Assembly (NCBI RefSeq): GCF_013401515.1
Contig: NZ_CP058532.1
Span: 62,001-126,000 of the forward strand
Length of the DNA: 64,000 bases
DNA from: Halorarum halophilum
Lineage (GTDB): Archaea > Halobacteriota > Halobacteria > Halobacteriales > Haloferacaceae
Direction: 5' to 3'
The position numbers and the translations under genes are program-made. The notes below the pieces were generated by a model. It was not told the origin of the DNA and ran no database searches. It saw nothing but the letters and a program-made list of their open reading frames with translations. Below are positions 29,202-37,493 of this stretch, piece after piece (positions within the stretch are counted from its first letter, which is position 1; every line of letters begins with the position of its first letter).

Positions 29202-30095
29202 GACCAGCTGTAGCCGACACCGTTTTTCAAGTGTAGTGTCACGAGTTGACGGTTAAGCGCGCCGTATGCGCCGACTGACGTTTCCACTCCGACCGGTCCG
29301 CTGGAGCTCGGTGCTGGTGTCCGTCGATGGCGCGTGATGCTGGTGTCGATCGTCGCCGTTGCCGGTGCGCGATGTTGTCAGTTTCCATGCAGAGCCGGGT
29401 GGGTTTAATTGCACCCCCCTGATTGGAGCCCCTAAAAGAGCTTTTTGTGAGGTACGTCCGAGAACGACCTCAATTATAGGGCACACGTTGTCGAGAGGTG
29501 TGTACCGCTCACTATGCATTCTATCACTCTCTCACTGAACGCCTACTACCCCCCGTCCTTAGGACGAGGGTTTTCGGACGCGTTTAACTGACCTGTCCCG
29601 ACTGGCCGGCCCTCCAGGTGTCGTCCGCCCATCCTGCGGTAGCACGATGGAAATCATCCGTGCCCCCTGCAATAGGGTTTCTGACGAGGCCCTCGATCGG
29701 TATTGGAGAAGCTCCCGGTTGTCGACAGTTGTCCCGTCTCACGGGCTCCTCAGTACGGAGATCCCAATTACGGAGGCGACGGAAAATCGTCTCCACCCGG
29801 GCCTTCGCCCGGTGAGATACTTCGGTTATCCTATGGACCGTACAGGTCGCGTGGAGCGCACCCACGATAGTTTTGATTACCTATGCACCTGACTTGAAAG
29901 TATCGAACCCCCTCCCGATCAGCGCCCCACAACCCAGTTTCGTCAGGCTCCGCCAGGATCAGCCCTCCTGTGACGCACACACCCGCTTTCAGGCTGTCGC
30001 CTGTGGTGGCATCTGATAGACTGAGTATATCGGTAGTCTGGTAGTAATAGAAATAACCCATAGACCCGGATGAACCCTAATGACTACGAAATACG
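29202..30095. other. Long region without a confident gene
   Basis: About 900 bases, less GC-rich than the surroundings. A minus-strand frame at 29831-30061 (76 codons) is the only candidate and matches no family I know. It contains a strong hairpin at 29550, a reverse copy of the ATGCCACCACAGGCGAC motif at 29998-30012, and a promoter at its right end. It may be the remnant of an inserted element. Confidence 0.4.
29550..29574 (+). terminator. Hairpin followed by a T run
   Basis: CCCCCGTCC-TTA-GGACGAGGG (one mismatch) followed by TTTT. It could terminate transcription from the array. Read on the minus strand, it also resembles the end hairpin of IS200/IS605-type elements of haloarchaea. Confidence 0.4.
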
Positions 30096-30128
30096 AAAAC
30101 TATATCTCTTTACCCTGAGAAGTTACAT
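30096..30128 (+). promoter_or_regulatory. Promoter
   Basis: AAAACTATATCTCTTTACCC (30096-30115) with a strong TATA core. It lies 22 bases before an ATG at 30129 that opens a 15-codon frame ending in ATGA at 30173. Confidence 0.5.
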
Positions 30129-30176
30129 ATGTCACTTCGACCCATGGCGTGGGACGGAGGTGACGTCAACGCATGA
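30129..30176 (+). CDS. 15-residue leader frame
   Basis: MSLRPMAWDGGDVNA. It would begin the mRNA and overlaps the next frame by ATGA. It contains GGAGGTGA, the ribosome site for the frame at 30173. Confidence 0.3.
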   Translation: MSLRPMAWDGGDVNA

Positions 30177-30265
30177 AGCGAACGGAGGACCGGCCGGCCT
30201 GGAGACCCGGCCAGCAAACGATAGACGAATCGACCGCAGTTCATTCTGGAGGCGATCGGCCGTGA
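30173..30265 (+). CDS. 30-residue peptide
   Basis: MKRTEDRPAWRPGQQTIDES and so on, with a GGAGGTGA ribosome site 9 bases upstream. Its stop overlaps a GTG start at 30262. The strong ribosome site is the main support. Confidence 0.45.
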   Translation: MKRTEDRPAWRPGQQTIDESTAVHSGGDRP

Positions 30266-30558
30266 CTCGGCTCGTTGCCCAGGATGTCTCGCGAGAGCAG
30301 GCGTACGATCTGCACCACGCAGCTACGCTCAACAGTCACCCGTACTCGAACTGGGTGAAGTACGAGTCAGAGTCCCTGTTCCGACGACTGGACTGGGGCG
30401 ACTCAGGCGAGCTGAAGCTCGAAGAGCCCGAGCGATCCCGAGCGATCTCGATCGTCGAGGACAAGATCGCCCACGAGAACGACCAGCTCCACCCGAATCG
30501 GGTGGACGCCTGGGAGGACCTGCTCGACAAGCTGGAGAACGCGCAGGTGCCCCCGTGA
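30262..30558 (+). CDS. Hypothetical protein
   Basis: 98 residues from GTG 30262, which has GGAGG 10 bases upstream and GTGA coupling. The frame is open further upstream, but that part is arginine-rich and unlike viral protein. Helical and acidic (VEDKIAHENDQLHPNRVDAW). Function unknown. Confidence 0.6.
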   Translation: MTRLVAQDVSREQAYDLHHAATLNSHPYSNWVKYESESLFRRLDWGDSGELKLEEPERSRAISIVEDKIAHENDQLHPNRVDAWEDLLDKLENAQVPP

Positions 30559-30734
30559 AGATCGAAGAGCGAGTCACCAGTGCCGGCCTCATTCGGCCCG
30601 ACCGGTTCGAGGTAACCATCGAGGCCGACGGGAATGGTGACGGTGCCCGTGCCTGGGAGTCGACAATCCGTCTCAAGCGCGCGATCCAGAAGGAGCTCGA
30701 GGCGATCGCGGAGGACTCCTACTCCGAGATGTAG
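30555..30734 (+). CDS. Hypothetical small protein
   Basis: 59 residues, GTG start in a GTGA overlap. A strand (DRFEVTIEADGNGDGARA) and a helix (IRLKRAIQKELEAIAEDS). Function unknown. Confidence 0.55.
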   Translation: MKIEERVTSAGLIRPDRFEVTIEADGNGDGARAWESTIRLKRAIQKELEAIAEDSYSEM

Positions 30735-30805
30735 GAACTGTCACGATTAAACATGATAAACAAAGGTAAGAAGTCTGACATGACCCCAAACGTTGGAGTG
30801 TTACG

Positions 30806-31291
30806 ATGACGCTCGCACAGAGCATGTCCGAGCTTCCGCAACAGCTCCAGGACTTGAAGAATGACAACCGGCTCGGACTGGTCAGCGTTCGTCCGGGTGG
30901 AGACGGTATCCTCCCGTACACGTCGGTCTCGCGGCTTCCGTTCGACACGGCGGCGCTGGAGATCCCGCACGAGGACCCGTACCTCACCGAGAATCCGGGC
31001 ATCACGTTCGACCAGCTCCTCGCCGAGTACGGCTGTACGTCCACGACGGCGGGTGAGTGTACCTACGTCTTCCCGGTCGAGACGGACGACTCGCTCGAGC
31101 AGCGGGCGTTCGAAGATCTGGACGTGATCTACGGTCTCGCCGACGCCGGCTTGGTGGCAATGGCCATCGACGACGTTGACCGAGTCGAAGACGCGCTCAC
31201 GGGAATCCGTGACCTGGCCGAGGAGTGGCACGATCCCGACTCGGACGCCTGGGAGACCTACGACCAGGAGATTGACGGAGCGTCGCGATGA
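30806..31291 (+). CDS. Hypothetical protein
   Basis: 161 residues. GGAG lies about 9 bases before the ATG, and a CCAA-ACG-TTGG hairpin and a CATGACCCCAAACG motif lie in the leader. The protein is acidic, with an alpha-beta N-terminal half and helical end (VEDALTGIRDLAEEW). First gene of a chain of overlapping genes that runs to 33533. Confidence 0.7.
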   Translation: MTLAQSMSELPQQLQDLKNDNRLGLVSVRPGGDGILPYTSVSRLPFDTAALEIPHEDPYLTENPGITFDQLLAEYGCTSTTAGECTYVFPVETDDSLEQRAFEDLDVIYGLADAGLVAMAIDDVDRVEDALTGIRDLAEEWHDPDSDAWETYDQEIDGASR

Positions 31292-31482
31292 GTGACGATC
31301 CGATCACGGTCGACGTGAACGGCGAGGAGTACGCCGACGTTCGCATCGACGGAGAGCTGGCCGCATCGGTGGTGATCGTCGACGAGGACCAGGTGAAGGT
31401 TCGGCTGCACGACCCGCAGGTTTCGGGCGACACGATCGACGTGTGGTTCCTCGACCGCCCGCAGGAGGACGACGATGCCTGA
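31288..31482 (+). CDS. Small beta-barrel-like protein
   Basis: 64 residues. Repeating short strands (ITVDVNGEEYADVRIDGELA, ASVVIVDEDQVKVRL). ATGA coupling on both sides. Function unknown. Confidence 0.65.
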   Translation: MSDDPITVDVNGEEYADVRIDGELAASVVIVDEDQVKVRLHDPQVSGDTIDVWFLDRPQEDDDA

Positions 31483-31636
31483 AACCTACGTCAGGGAGGA
31501 AGAACAGGAGATCGTCGTCAAGACCGATCCCGGCGGGGAGTTTCTCACGCTGGGACAGGCCAAGCGGTTCGCCGAGTCGATGCAGACGCGTATCGACTAC
31601 CTCAGCCGGCTCAAGGAGGGTGAGCTCGATGTCTGA
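31475..31636 (+). CDS. Hypothetical small protein
   Basis: 53 residues. MPETYVREEEQEIVVKTDPG and then a helix (LGQAKRFAESMQTRIDYLSR). Overlaps both neighbours. Function unknown. Confidence 0.6.
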   Translation: MPETYVREEEQEIVVKTDPGGEFLTLGQAKRFAESMQTRIDYLSRLKEGELDV

Positions 31637-32054
31637 GTGGACGGCAACGTACGACGTCGAGCTGAATCGGTACACCGACGCGGACGTGACGATTTGGTAC
31701 CAGACGACTGTCGAGGCGCCACTCGAGTGCGACGACGACGTGCTCCACGAGATGGCGGTCGAGAAGGCACTTGAGGCCGAGCCGAATGTTCCGCCGTCAG
31801 AGTTGGAGCTGGCGTTCGTCGAGCGGACTGCGGTCGAGTCGGATGAACACCGGTTCGAGTTCACCGAGCGCGTGTCGTACCACGTTGGCGAGCAGGACCG
31901 ACTTGGTCTCATGTTCGGTGTCACCGAACAAGACGGAGAGGTACGGTTCCTGGTGCTGGTCGACGAAGTGAACGGTGAGCACCAGGAGGGTGACACCGTC
32001 GACGAGGTGCCGTTCGACGCGATCTGTGAGATCGTGGAGGATGACGATGAGTGA
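31629..32054 (+). CDS. Hypothetical beta-rich protein
   Basis: 141 residues. Starts WTATYDVELNRYTDADVTIW and later has LGLMFGVTEQDGEVRFLVLV: two beta regions around a helix. Overlaps both neighbours by 8 bases. No family recognised. Confidence 0.7.
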   Translation: MSEWTATYDVELNRYTDADVTIWYQTTVEAPLECDDDVLHEMAVEKALEAEPNVPPSELELAFVERTAVESDEHRFEFTERVSYHVGEQDRLGLMFGVTEQDGEVRFLVLVDEVNGEHQEGDTVDEVPFDAICEIVEDDDE

Positions 32055-32319
32055 GGCCGCTGAGACGGCGGCGTTCGACGCACTCCGCGAGATGTACGCA
32101 GAGGCGGAACCGTCGCTGGACTTCGACGACGTACTCGACAACCCGGAGGAGTACGGCGACGGCTGGTACTCAGAGCACTATCTCGACGGCGATCGCCAGC
32201 AGGAGATCGTGGAGAAACACTGCGATAAGCACCGCCTGCGGAGTGCAGAGCGGATGCAGGTTTCAATGACGGCCATCCTCAACTATGGCCCATCATCGGT
32301 GAAGGACAATGGAAGATGA
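32047..32319 (+). CDS. Hypothetical acidic protein
   Basis: 90 residues, mainly helical (MSEAAETAAFDALREMYAEA), with a tyrosine- and histidine-containing centre (YSEHYLDGDRQQEIVEKHCD). Function unknown. Confidence 0.65.
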   Translation: MSEAAETAAFDALREMYAEAEPSLDFDDVLDNPEEYGDGWYSEHYLDGDRQQEIVEKHCDKHRLRSAERMQVSMTAILNYGPSSVKDNGR

Positions 32320-32590
32320 AGACCCGATCACGCTGGTCGAGCTCCTCAGCGCCGAGGAGGAGACCGAGTTCGTGATCTTCAACGATGGAACGGAGGTACA
32401 GGCATACGACACCTACGGGGAAGCGATCGACGCGGTCCTGGAGACGGTCGGCCTGGAGGTCGGCATCGTCCAGGGCGTCGACGGCGGGGCATCCCGCCCC
32501 GTGTACCTCTCGGCGGCTGGCGTGATCGAGACACTGCTCGAGAAGATCCCCGACGACGCGAACACCGACGTGGAGGCTGTCGATGAGTGA
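32309..32590 (+). CDS. Hypothetical acidic protein
   Basis: 93 residues. ITLVELLSAEEETEFVIFND then an alpha-beta region. It overlaps the previous gene by 11 bases and the next by 8. Function unknown. Confidence 0.65.
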   Translation: MEDEDPITLVELLSAEEETEFVIFNDGTEVQAYDTYGEAIDAVLETVGLEVGIVQGVDGGASRPVYLSAAGVIETLLEKIPDDANTDVEAVDE

Positions 32591-32882
32591 CGACGAACGC
32601 CAGCAGACAGACGATGAGAAGCTGGAGGCGGCTGGGCGGGTCTCTCGGAAGATCTTCATCCAGCTGCTCAAGGCTCGCCAGTCGACTGACCGGGACTGGC
32701 CGACCGAGTCGAAGGCGATGGTCCGCGCGGCGGTCGCCGGAGGCTACCGGTTCACGGAGGACGAGCTCGAGAAACTCGCGGCGGTCGACGACGATCTGGT
32801 AGACGAGTACAATCGCATGGTGAAAGGGGAGACAATCAACTACGACGGCCCGACGCTCGAGGAGATGATGGACGATGAGTAA
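32583..32882 (+). CDS. Hypothetical helical protein
   Basis: 99 residues, nearly all helix (AAGRVSRKIFIQLLKARQST, FTEDELEKLAAVDDDLVDEY). Overlaps both neighbours. Function unknown. Confidence 0.65.
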   Translation: MSDDERQQTDDEKLEAAGRVSRKIFIQLLKARQSTDRDWPTESKAMVRAAVAGGYRFTEDELEKLAAVDDDLVDEYNRMVKGETINYDGPTLEEMMDDE

Positions 32883-33225
32883 CGCTGCTCACACGCGGAT
32901 GCGCGGTCAGGCGAAGCCGACCACGTCCCGGTTCAGCAAGGTCGAGCTCGATCTGGAGATCCCGATGGACGTCGCACTCGACGCGTACTTCGTGTTCCGT
33001 GAGTCCAAGAACCGCTGCTCGGACATCATGGCCGACGCGCTGTACTACGGCATCAAGGAGGCGAATCACGAGCGATCGGACGTCGTGAAGGTCGAGACGA
33101 ACTACAACGATCGGGCCTGGAAGTCCTGGCTCGTGAAGATCTGTGGCGAGCGACCGTGGTGTGCCACCAACGACGAACAGATCGAGAACCTGGAGGCGCT
33201 CGCCGACTTCCTGGAGGGACTCTGA
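32875..33225 (+). CDS. Hypothetical protein with ribbon-helix-helix-like segment
   Basis: 116 residues. VELDLEIPMDVALDAYFVFR followed by CSDIMADALYYGI has the strand-helix-helix order of RHH DNA-binding proteins, though larger. The N-terminus is basic. It could be a regulator of this operon. This is a weak call. Confidence 0.6.
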   Translation: MSNAAHTRMRGQAKPTTSRFSKVELDLEIPMDVALDAYFVFRESKNRCSDIMADALYYGIKEANHERSDVVKVETNYNDRAWKSWLVKICGERPWCATNDEQIENLEALADFLEGL

Positions 33226-33533
33226 TGGAGCGTCTCAACTCCGGGCATCTCCAATGGAACGTCGGTCGTGGTGAAGTCTGGGAGGCGGTCGGCGCCGTCC
33301 ATCGGAACGCCAAGACTGACGATGAGCGGGAGCTCTGGGAGTGGATGGTCGCCGAGCTCTCGGATATCGACCCGCCACAGTTGAACTACCCGCAGCTGGA
33401 CGATGACGGGCTGGAGCTTCTGATGAAGATCCTCGAGGCCGAGTGTGATGCGATCCACGGCCAGTCGTACCCGTACCACTCGCTGAACAACGTTCGTCGG
33501 GAGATAGAGTACTTCCTGTCGGGAAATCCGTAG
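33225..33533 (+). CDS. Hypothetical helical protein
   Basis: 102 residues, TGATG start. Tryptophan-containing helices (GEVWEAVGAVHRNAKTDDER, LWEWMVAELSDI). Function unknown. Confidence 0.65.
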   Translation: MERLNSGHLQWNVGRGEVWEAVGAVHRNAKTDDERELWEWMVAELSDIDPPQLNYPQLDDDGLELLMKILEAECDAIHGQSYPYHSLNNVRREIEYFLSGNP

Positions 33534-33589
33534 AGGACTCTGGCCGATGTCCATACTGCAATGGGAACCTGAATCGAGAAGGGACAGCC

Positions 33590-33688
33590 ATGGCCGCGAA
33601 CGGCCCGATGGCGGCGCAGTACACGCTCGAGGGACATCTACTGTACGAGTGTCCGGACGTGCCGGATGGATACCTGGAGTCCTACTGA
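33590..33688 (+). CDS. 32-residue hypothetical protein
   Basis: MAANGPMAAQYTLEGHLLYE, then CPDVPDGYLESY. A GAAGGGA ribosome-like site lies just upstream. It would be the last gene of the unit. Uncertain. Confidence 0.4.
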   Translation: MAANGPMAAQYTLEGHLLYECPDVPDGYLESY

Positions 33689-33694
33689 GGGGAA

Positions 33695-33727
33695 AGGGTA
33701 ATATCTCCGTGAGATGAAATGTCAGAT
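33695..33727 (+). promoter_or_regulatory. Promoter
   Basis: GGTAATATCTCC (about 33697-33708) is centred about 26 bases before ATG 33728, so the transcript is probably leaderless. Confidence 0.45.
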
Positions 33728-34105
33728 ATGAGTTTCGAAAAATACGATGGGTCGAGCAGGGGCCGGAAGGTGACCCATCAGCCCGGCGTCAAGATGTGGG
33801 CGTCGGGCAAGATCGCCTTCAACGAGGCGGCCGTCGACGACTGGTTCGGCGATGCGGAGTACGTCGCGCTGTTCACCCACAGCACGGAACCGTGGGTCGG
33901 CTTCGCGGCGACGACCGAGGAGCACGCGGGCGAGACCAACGTGTACGTCCTGCACACGACCGGGTCGTACACGGGCAAGCTCCTCCAGGTGAAGAAGCTG
34001 CTTCGCGATCTTGAATGCACGCGACCGGACGAGTCGCTCTCGCTCGACGCGGAGTTCGATGCTGAAGAAGGGATGGTGATCGTCGACTTCGACCCCCTCA
34101 CCTGA
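33728..34105 (+). CDS. Hypothetical protein, small globular
   Basis: 125 residues from ATG 33728 (MSFEKYDG), with ATG 33719 as an alternative. The fold looks beta-rich with one helix: AEYVALFTHSTEPWVGFAAT, TNVYVLHTTGSYTGKLLQVK. It resembles small DNA- or protein-binding domains, but no family is recognised. Monocistronic. Confidence 0.7.
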   Translation: MSFEKYDGSSRGRKVTHQPGVKMWASGKIAFNEAAVDDWFGDAEYVALFTHSTEPWVGFAATTEEHAGETNVYVLHTTGSYTGKLLQVKKLLRDLECTRPDESLSLDAEFDAEEGMVIVDFDPLT

Positions 34106-34205
34106 GCTGTGTCCCGTTGGAGTAGACGGTGTTCGATTCCCGTCCGGGATTTCAGCGTCCCCACGCCGGCGCTCTACAAACGAGGCGTGAACGGAGTGTA
34201 ACCCA

Positions 34206-34520
34206 ATGGAAGCGAAAGACATCGACGACATCCCCGACGAGTTGATCGAGAAGGTGATCAACACGCAGGGGTTCCAGAAGATGGTAAAGTACAGCCAGCT
34301 GGCTGACAGCGTAGAAGTCCTGGAGGACGACGACTCGCTGTTCAACTCGCTGGTGAAGAACATCACGAGCAAGCACAAGAACGGGATCAGCGAAGAGTCG
34401 ACCCGCGAGTTCTTCGCCCTGTTCGTCGAGGAAGTCCAGACGTTCACGGAGCCGCTGGTCGACGACGACGGCGGGGAGATCGACTCGGCCGAGCTCGAAG
34501 ATCTCTACGTGGAGGAGTAA
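34206..34520 (+). CDS. Hypothetical helical acidic protein
   Basis: 104 residues. Long helices (DIPDELIEKVINTQGFQKMV, STREFFALFVEEVQTF). In the gap before it, GTTCGATTC flanked by ACGG and CCGT resembles a broken tRNA T-arm (34123-34141). Coupled to the next gene by TAATG. Function unknown. Confidence 0.65.
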   Translation: MEAKDIDDIPDELIEKVINTQGFQKMVKYSQLADSVEVLEDDDSLFNSLVKNITSKHKNGISEESTREFFALFVEEVQTFTEPLVDDDGGEIDSAELEDLYVEE

Positions 34521-34930
34521 TGGAGCTCGTCGTAACGGCCTACGGTCAGAGCCCGAAGCTGGTCACGAAGCCCGATTCACTCGTTCGTGACGGCTATGCC
34601 GCCGACGCCTGGGTGCTGTGTACGCAGCTGCTCGGCCAGCGCGACGATGAGATGCTCGTCCAGCTCAGGAACGATGAGGGCGACAACTGGCTGGTCGACG
34701 AGAAGGGGCTCAAGTCGGCGGTGCTCCAGCAAGACTGCGTCTACCTCACGGTCGGACACCGAACGGACAACGCGATCCTCGTCGACCAGTTCGGCGTCGG
34801 CACCCCGAGCGGTGTTTCGATGCGGTACCCGGTCGGCGATCTCTGGCTCCCGAAGAGTCAGATCACGATGTTCGAACCGAAAACACCCAGCACTGACTCA
34901 GACCGAGCAGGTGCCACCACAACCGAATGA
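34520..34930 (+). CDS. Hypothetical protein
   Basis: 136 residues, beta-rich (LVVTAYGQSPKLVTKPDSLV, CVYLTVGHRTDNAILVDQFG). Its 3' end carries GTGCCACCACAACCGAATGA, so a copy of the dispersed motif spans its last codons and the next start. Confidence 0.7.
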   Translation: MELVVTAYGQSPKLVTKPDSLVRDGYAADAWVLCTQLLGQRDDEMLVQLRNDEGDNWLVDEKGLKSAVLQQDCVYLTVGHRTDNAILVDQFGVGTPSGVSMRYPVGDLWLPKSQITMFEPKTPSTDSDRAGATTTE

Positions 34931-35589
34931 CCCAGAATCCCACCCAGATGGAAGCAACCGAGCCGATAGCCCGCGTCAACGAGCTCAATCTGACGCTCGA
35001 CAAGCACGAACCAATGGAACAGCTGATGACCATGCTCGAGGCCGCTGGGATCGACGATGATCAGATCGTCAGCGCCCACATCTCGATCGAGTTCGTCGAT
35101 CAGAGTGGACTCCCGACCCTCGGCGAAGCCGACCAGCTCGATGGGATCGATACCAAATCGCAGCACACGCGATACACGATCGACGACTTCGAAGCGGACA
35201 TGGCGGACGTGGCCGACGACACCGATGCCAAGCAGTCGGAGACAGAACAACCGGAGCCGCAGGCGGAGGTCGCGTTGAACGTGGCTCCGTACGCCGACGT
35301 GCCGACGGTCGAATACGGCTCACAGCGGTACGCCATCCTGAAACACGCGGAGAAGCTGACTGACGAGGGTGAGTGGGCGATCCCGGGAGAGATCGCCGAC
35401 CAGCTCGACATCCCGCACGCGTCGGTCAGTTCGTCGTTCGGCAAGTACGCCGACAAGGAGATCGTCGAACGTGCGGAACGAGAGGGAATGCAACAGCCCG
35501 CCTACAAGTACCAGATCACGCTTCTCGGTCGCGAGATGCTCCGCCGGTCGGAGTTCGCAGAAGAGCAGCGCCAGAACGAGGGTGAATGA
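34927..35589 (+). CDS. Winged-helix protein, probable DNA-binding regulator
   Basis: 220 residues. The N-terminal half is acidic and helical with a low-complexity linker (SETEQPEPQAEV). The C-terminal ~85 residues read as a winged helix: YAILKHAEKLTDEGEWAIPG, EIADQLDIPHASVSSSFGKY, then a basic wing ending LGREMLRR. It probably regulates viral transcription. No exact family assigned. Confidence 0.7.
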   Translation: MTQNPTQMEATEPIARVNELNLTLDKHEPMEQLMTMLEAAGIDDDQIVSAHISIEFVDQSGLPTLGEADQLDGIDTKSQHTRYTIDDFEADMADVADDTDAKQSETEQPEPQAEVALNVAPYADVPTVEYGSQRYAILKHAEKLTDEGEWAIPGEIADQLDIPHASVSSSFGKYADKEIVERAEREGMQQPAYKYQITLLGREMLRRSEFAEEQRQNEGE

Positions 35590-35864
35590 CGAAACGAGCC
35601 GCACTCTCACCGGCACAGCTCGGGGCACTCACTCGGGGCGCACTGGTCGAGATCGACGATGGGACGCGCCGGTCGGTCGAGCTCTACTGTGCGAGTTCGA
35701 ACGCTGAGATCTGGACGCGTATCGCGACGGACGACGATGGGAACGAGTTTACTGTGCTCTCGTTTCCAGCGAGCGTCTGGCCCGACGTCTTGGAGGCGAT
35801 CGGGGCGGACCCGGACCAGGACAAGCTCAAGATCGGCGGGATGATCTGGCTGTGCCACCCGTAA
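35586..35864 (+). CDS. Hypothetical protein
   Basis: 92 residues, ATGA coupled. Beta-rich (GALVEIDDGTRRSVELYCAS, EFTVLSFPASVWPDV). A reverse-oriented ATGCCACCACAGGCGACC motif follows its stop (35877-35892). Function unknown. Confidence 0.65.
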   Translation: MTKRAALSPAQLGALTRGALVEIDDGTRRSVELYCASSNAEIWTRIATDDDGNEFTVLSFPASVWPDVLEAIGADPDQDKLKIGGMIWLCHP

Positions 35865-36004
35865 CGGAAGCAGGTCGCCTGTGGTGGCATGTTCGAGATA
35901 GGTCGGTATTAATAATTCTTACATAATTGCCCCTGTGTGGGTACAGGGCTGTGGGTACAGCCGTGGAGACCTGTCTGTGCGCGCTATCTGTTGAACCTTC
36001 GAAA

Positions 36005-36013
36005 GTTATAATG
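36005..36013 (+). promoter_or_regulatory. Promoter
   Basis: GTTATAATG, a TATA box 32 bases before ATG 36045. Confidence 0.45.
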
Positions 36014-36044
36014 GTCTGTGGTGCTCTGTGTAAGATAGGCGAAT

Positions 36045-36182
36045 ATGCACCTTGACGACTACCTCGTGAACACGATGGTCATCCGGCCACGGTCGTTCGA
36101 TCTTCGGACGCACTACCAGCTGCTCGAGTTCGGCCGAGCCCACCACGAGGGCACCGTCACGGTCGTGGGCCTCGCATCGTAA
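36045..36182 (+). CDS. 45-residue hypothetical protein
   Basis: MHLDDYLVNTMVIRPRSFDL and then a histidine-containing helix and strand (HHEGTVTVVGLAS). Composition fits viral genes. Short leader predicted from the TATA box. Function unknown. Confidence 0.5.
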   Translation: MHLDDYLVNTMVIRPRSFDLRTHYQLLEFGRAHHEGTVTVVGLAS

Positions 36183-36645
36183 CATCTGTCGCCTGTCGAC
36201 CAGCTCTCGACGATATGACCCCTACCCTCGACGTGGAGACAATGACGAATCCGGAGGTTAGATATAACTATCCTTCACGAATCAACATTATTCCTGGCGT
36301 TTTTTGCCAATGGTCCCAAGTTAATGTCACCGTGCCTATCCTTTTAGGCATACTAACTAAGTACTTAGCCTCCATGTGGTCATATACGGGGAGATTGACC
36401 GGCTGGTTAACATACCGGCTCAAGAACCCGTGCAACTGGGTAGCTGTAAGCGACCCCACTCTGGGAAACGATCTGGGTACCTGGGGAGGTCTCAGATCAA
36501 TCTCGCTTTCGGCTTTTGTAATCCAACTCTTGAATCCAACAGCCGTCGTTGTTGGACAACACAACTCAACTCGCGAGACTGGTGTCTGTGACTCCTGTTC
36601 GATTCAGGACGCGAGCGTCACCCGTGTCTGGGTGAGGAATCTACG
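36183..36645. other. AT-richer compositional island without a supported gene
   Basis: About 460 bases with low GC and many TA and AA steps, unlike the rest. No frame has viral codon usage. TCCTG-TTCGATT-CAGGA (about 36594-36610) is a perfect tRNA T-arm flanked by CTCGCG and CGCGAG, but no D or anticodon arm is found. It begins after a TATGACCCCTACCCT motif. It may be an inserted fragment or the remnant of a tRNA-bearing segment. Confidence 0.45.
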
Positions 36646-37053
36646 ATGGACGACGAACAACCAACTACGCACGGGGTCGCCCCGGCACAAGAGCGGGAGT
36701 ACAACGTCAAGATGCCGTCCGAGAAGATCGTCTACTTCGACAAGCTCAAAGACGAGACGATCACGGTGCGCGACGTCGACGACGATGAAGACTTCGTCAC
36801 GTATGCGGTCGAGAACGACGTCGAGAGCATGCACACCGAGCCGATGCAGCAGTTCCTGGCGTACCTGGCCGCCGGGCGCTTCGTGAAGCTGGGAGACCGG
36901 CGTCAGCCCCACGGCGTGACCACCACGAACGAAGACATCGCGAACGTCTTCGCCGAAGCGTACGGGTACGACCCGCGCGACTTCCGGCCGCTCGAGCTCG
37001 CGCGGTTCCTGCTGAGCGAACGCCTCGATGAGACCATCGGACTGGATGAGTAA
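36646..37053 (+). CDS. Hypothetical acidic protein
   Basis: 135 residues. The central region (MPSEKIVYFDKLKDETITVR) is followed by helices (DFRPLELARFLLSERLDETI). Coupled to the next gene by overlap. Lies upstream of the packaging genes. Function unknown. Confidence 0.7.
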   Translation: MDDEQPTTHGVAPAQEREYNVKMPSEKIVYFDKLKDETITVRDVDDDEDFVTYAVENDVESMHTEPMQQFLAYLAAGRFVKLGDRRQPHGVTTTNEDIANVFAEAYGYDPRDFRPLELARFLLSERLDETIGLDE

Positions 37054-37246
37054 GACGATCATCGGCTTCGACCAGTTCGAAGTCCCGGACGACGACCGGT
37101 GGCACCACATGGAGGTGACCATGTCAGGGACGACGATCGAGGGGATCGTCTTCGACGGCGACATCATGTACGCGACCCAGGAGTATATGGAGGGCCGAGA
37201 CGACCTGGACGGTATCGATGATGGGCGGGCCCCACAGCTCGGGTGA
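37046..37246 (+). CDS. Small beta-rich protein
   Basis: 66 residues. RWHHMEVTMSGTTIEGIVFD suggests a beta hairpin. It overlaps the next gene by 29 bases. Function unknown. Confidence 0.65.
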   Translation: MSKTIIGFDQFEVPDDDRWHHMEVTMSGTTIEGIVFDGDIMYATQEYMEGRDDLDGIDDGRAPQLG

Positions 37247-37493
37247 TCACATCGCCTGGTACGAGTACGACGTTCCCGGTCCCGACGGGTCGGTGATCGT
37301 TGCCCGTGGTGACATCCTTCGCGAACGTACGTTGTTCGGCCACAGTGTCACGTGGGTCATTGAATCGATAGATAGCGAGAGCTTAATCCTCTCTCGCGGT
37401 GCGACACGTCGAAAGGTTGAACATAACGTGGTGCGTACTGGATTCAACGATGGACTCGTCGTCGTCGGGGGACCAGATACACACGCCGAGTAG
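37218..37493 (+). CDS. Hypothetical protein
   Basis: 91 residues. Beta-rich: GSVIVARGDILRERTLFGHS, VTWVIESIDSESLILS. It starts inside the previous gene and its end overlaps the next frame. Function unknown. Confidence 0.6.
   Translation: MMGGPHSSGDHIAWYEYDVPGPDGSVIVARGDILRERTLFGHSVTWVIESIDSESLILSRGATRRKVEHNVVRTGFNDGLVVVGGPDTHAE

Noticed and set aside
29831-30061. Minus-strand gene of 76 codons
   Set aside because: No family resemblance, no promoter or ribosome site seen, and every other supported gene is on the plus strand. It includes the dispersed motif. Mentioned only as a candidate remnant.
33547-33718. Arginine/glycine-rich frame starting at ATG 33547
   Set aside because: The overlapping frame at 33590 has better composition and a ribosome-like site.
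36215-36886. 223-codon plus-strand frame
   Set aside because: Its second half is the wrong frame of the gene at 36646, and its first half is AT-rich DNA with no viral codon pattern.
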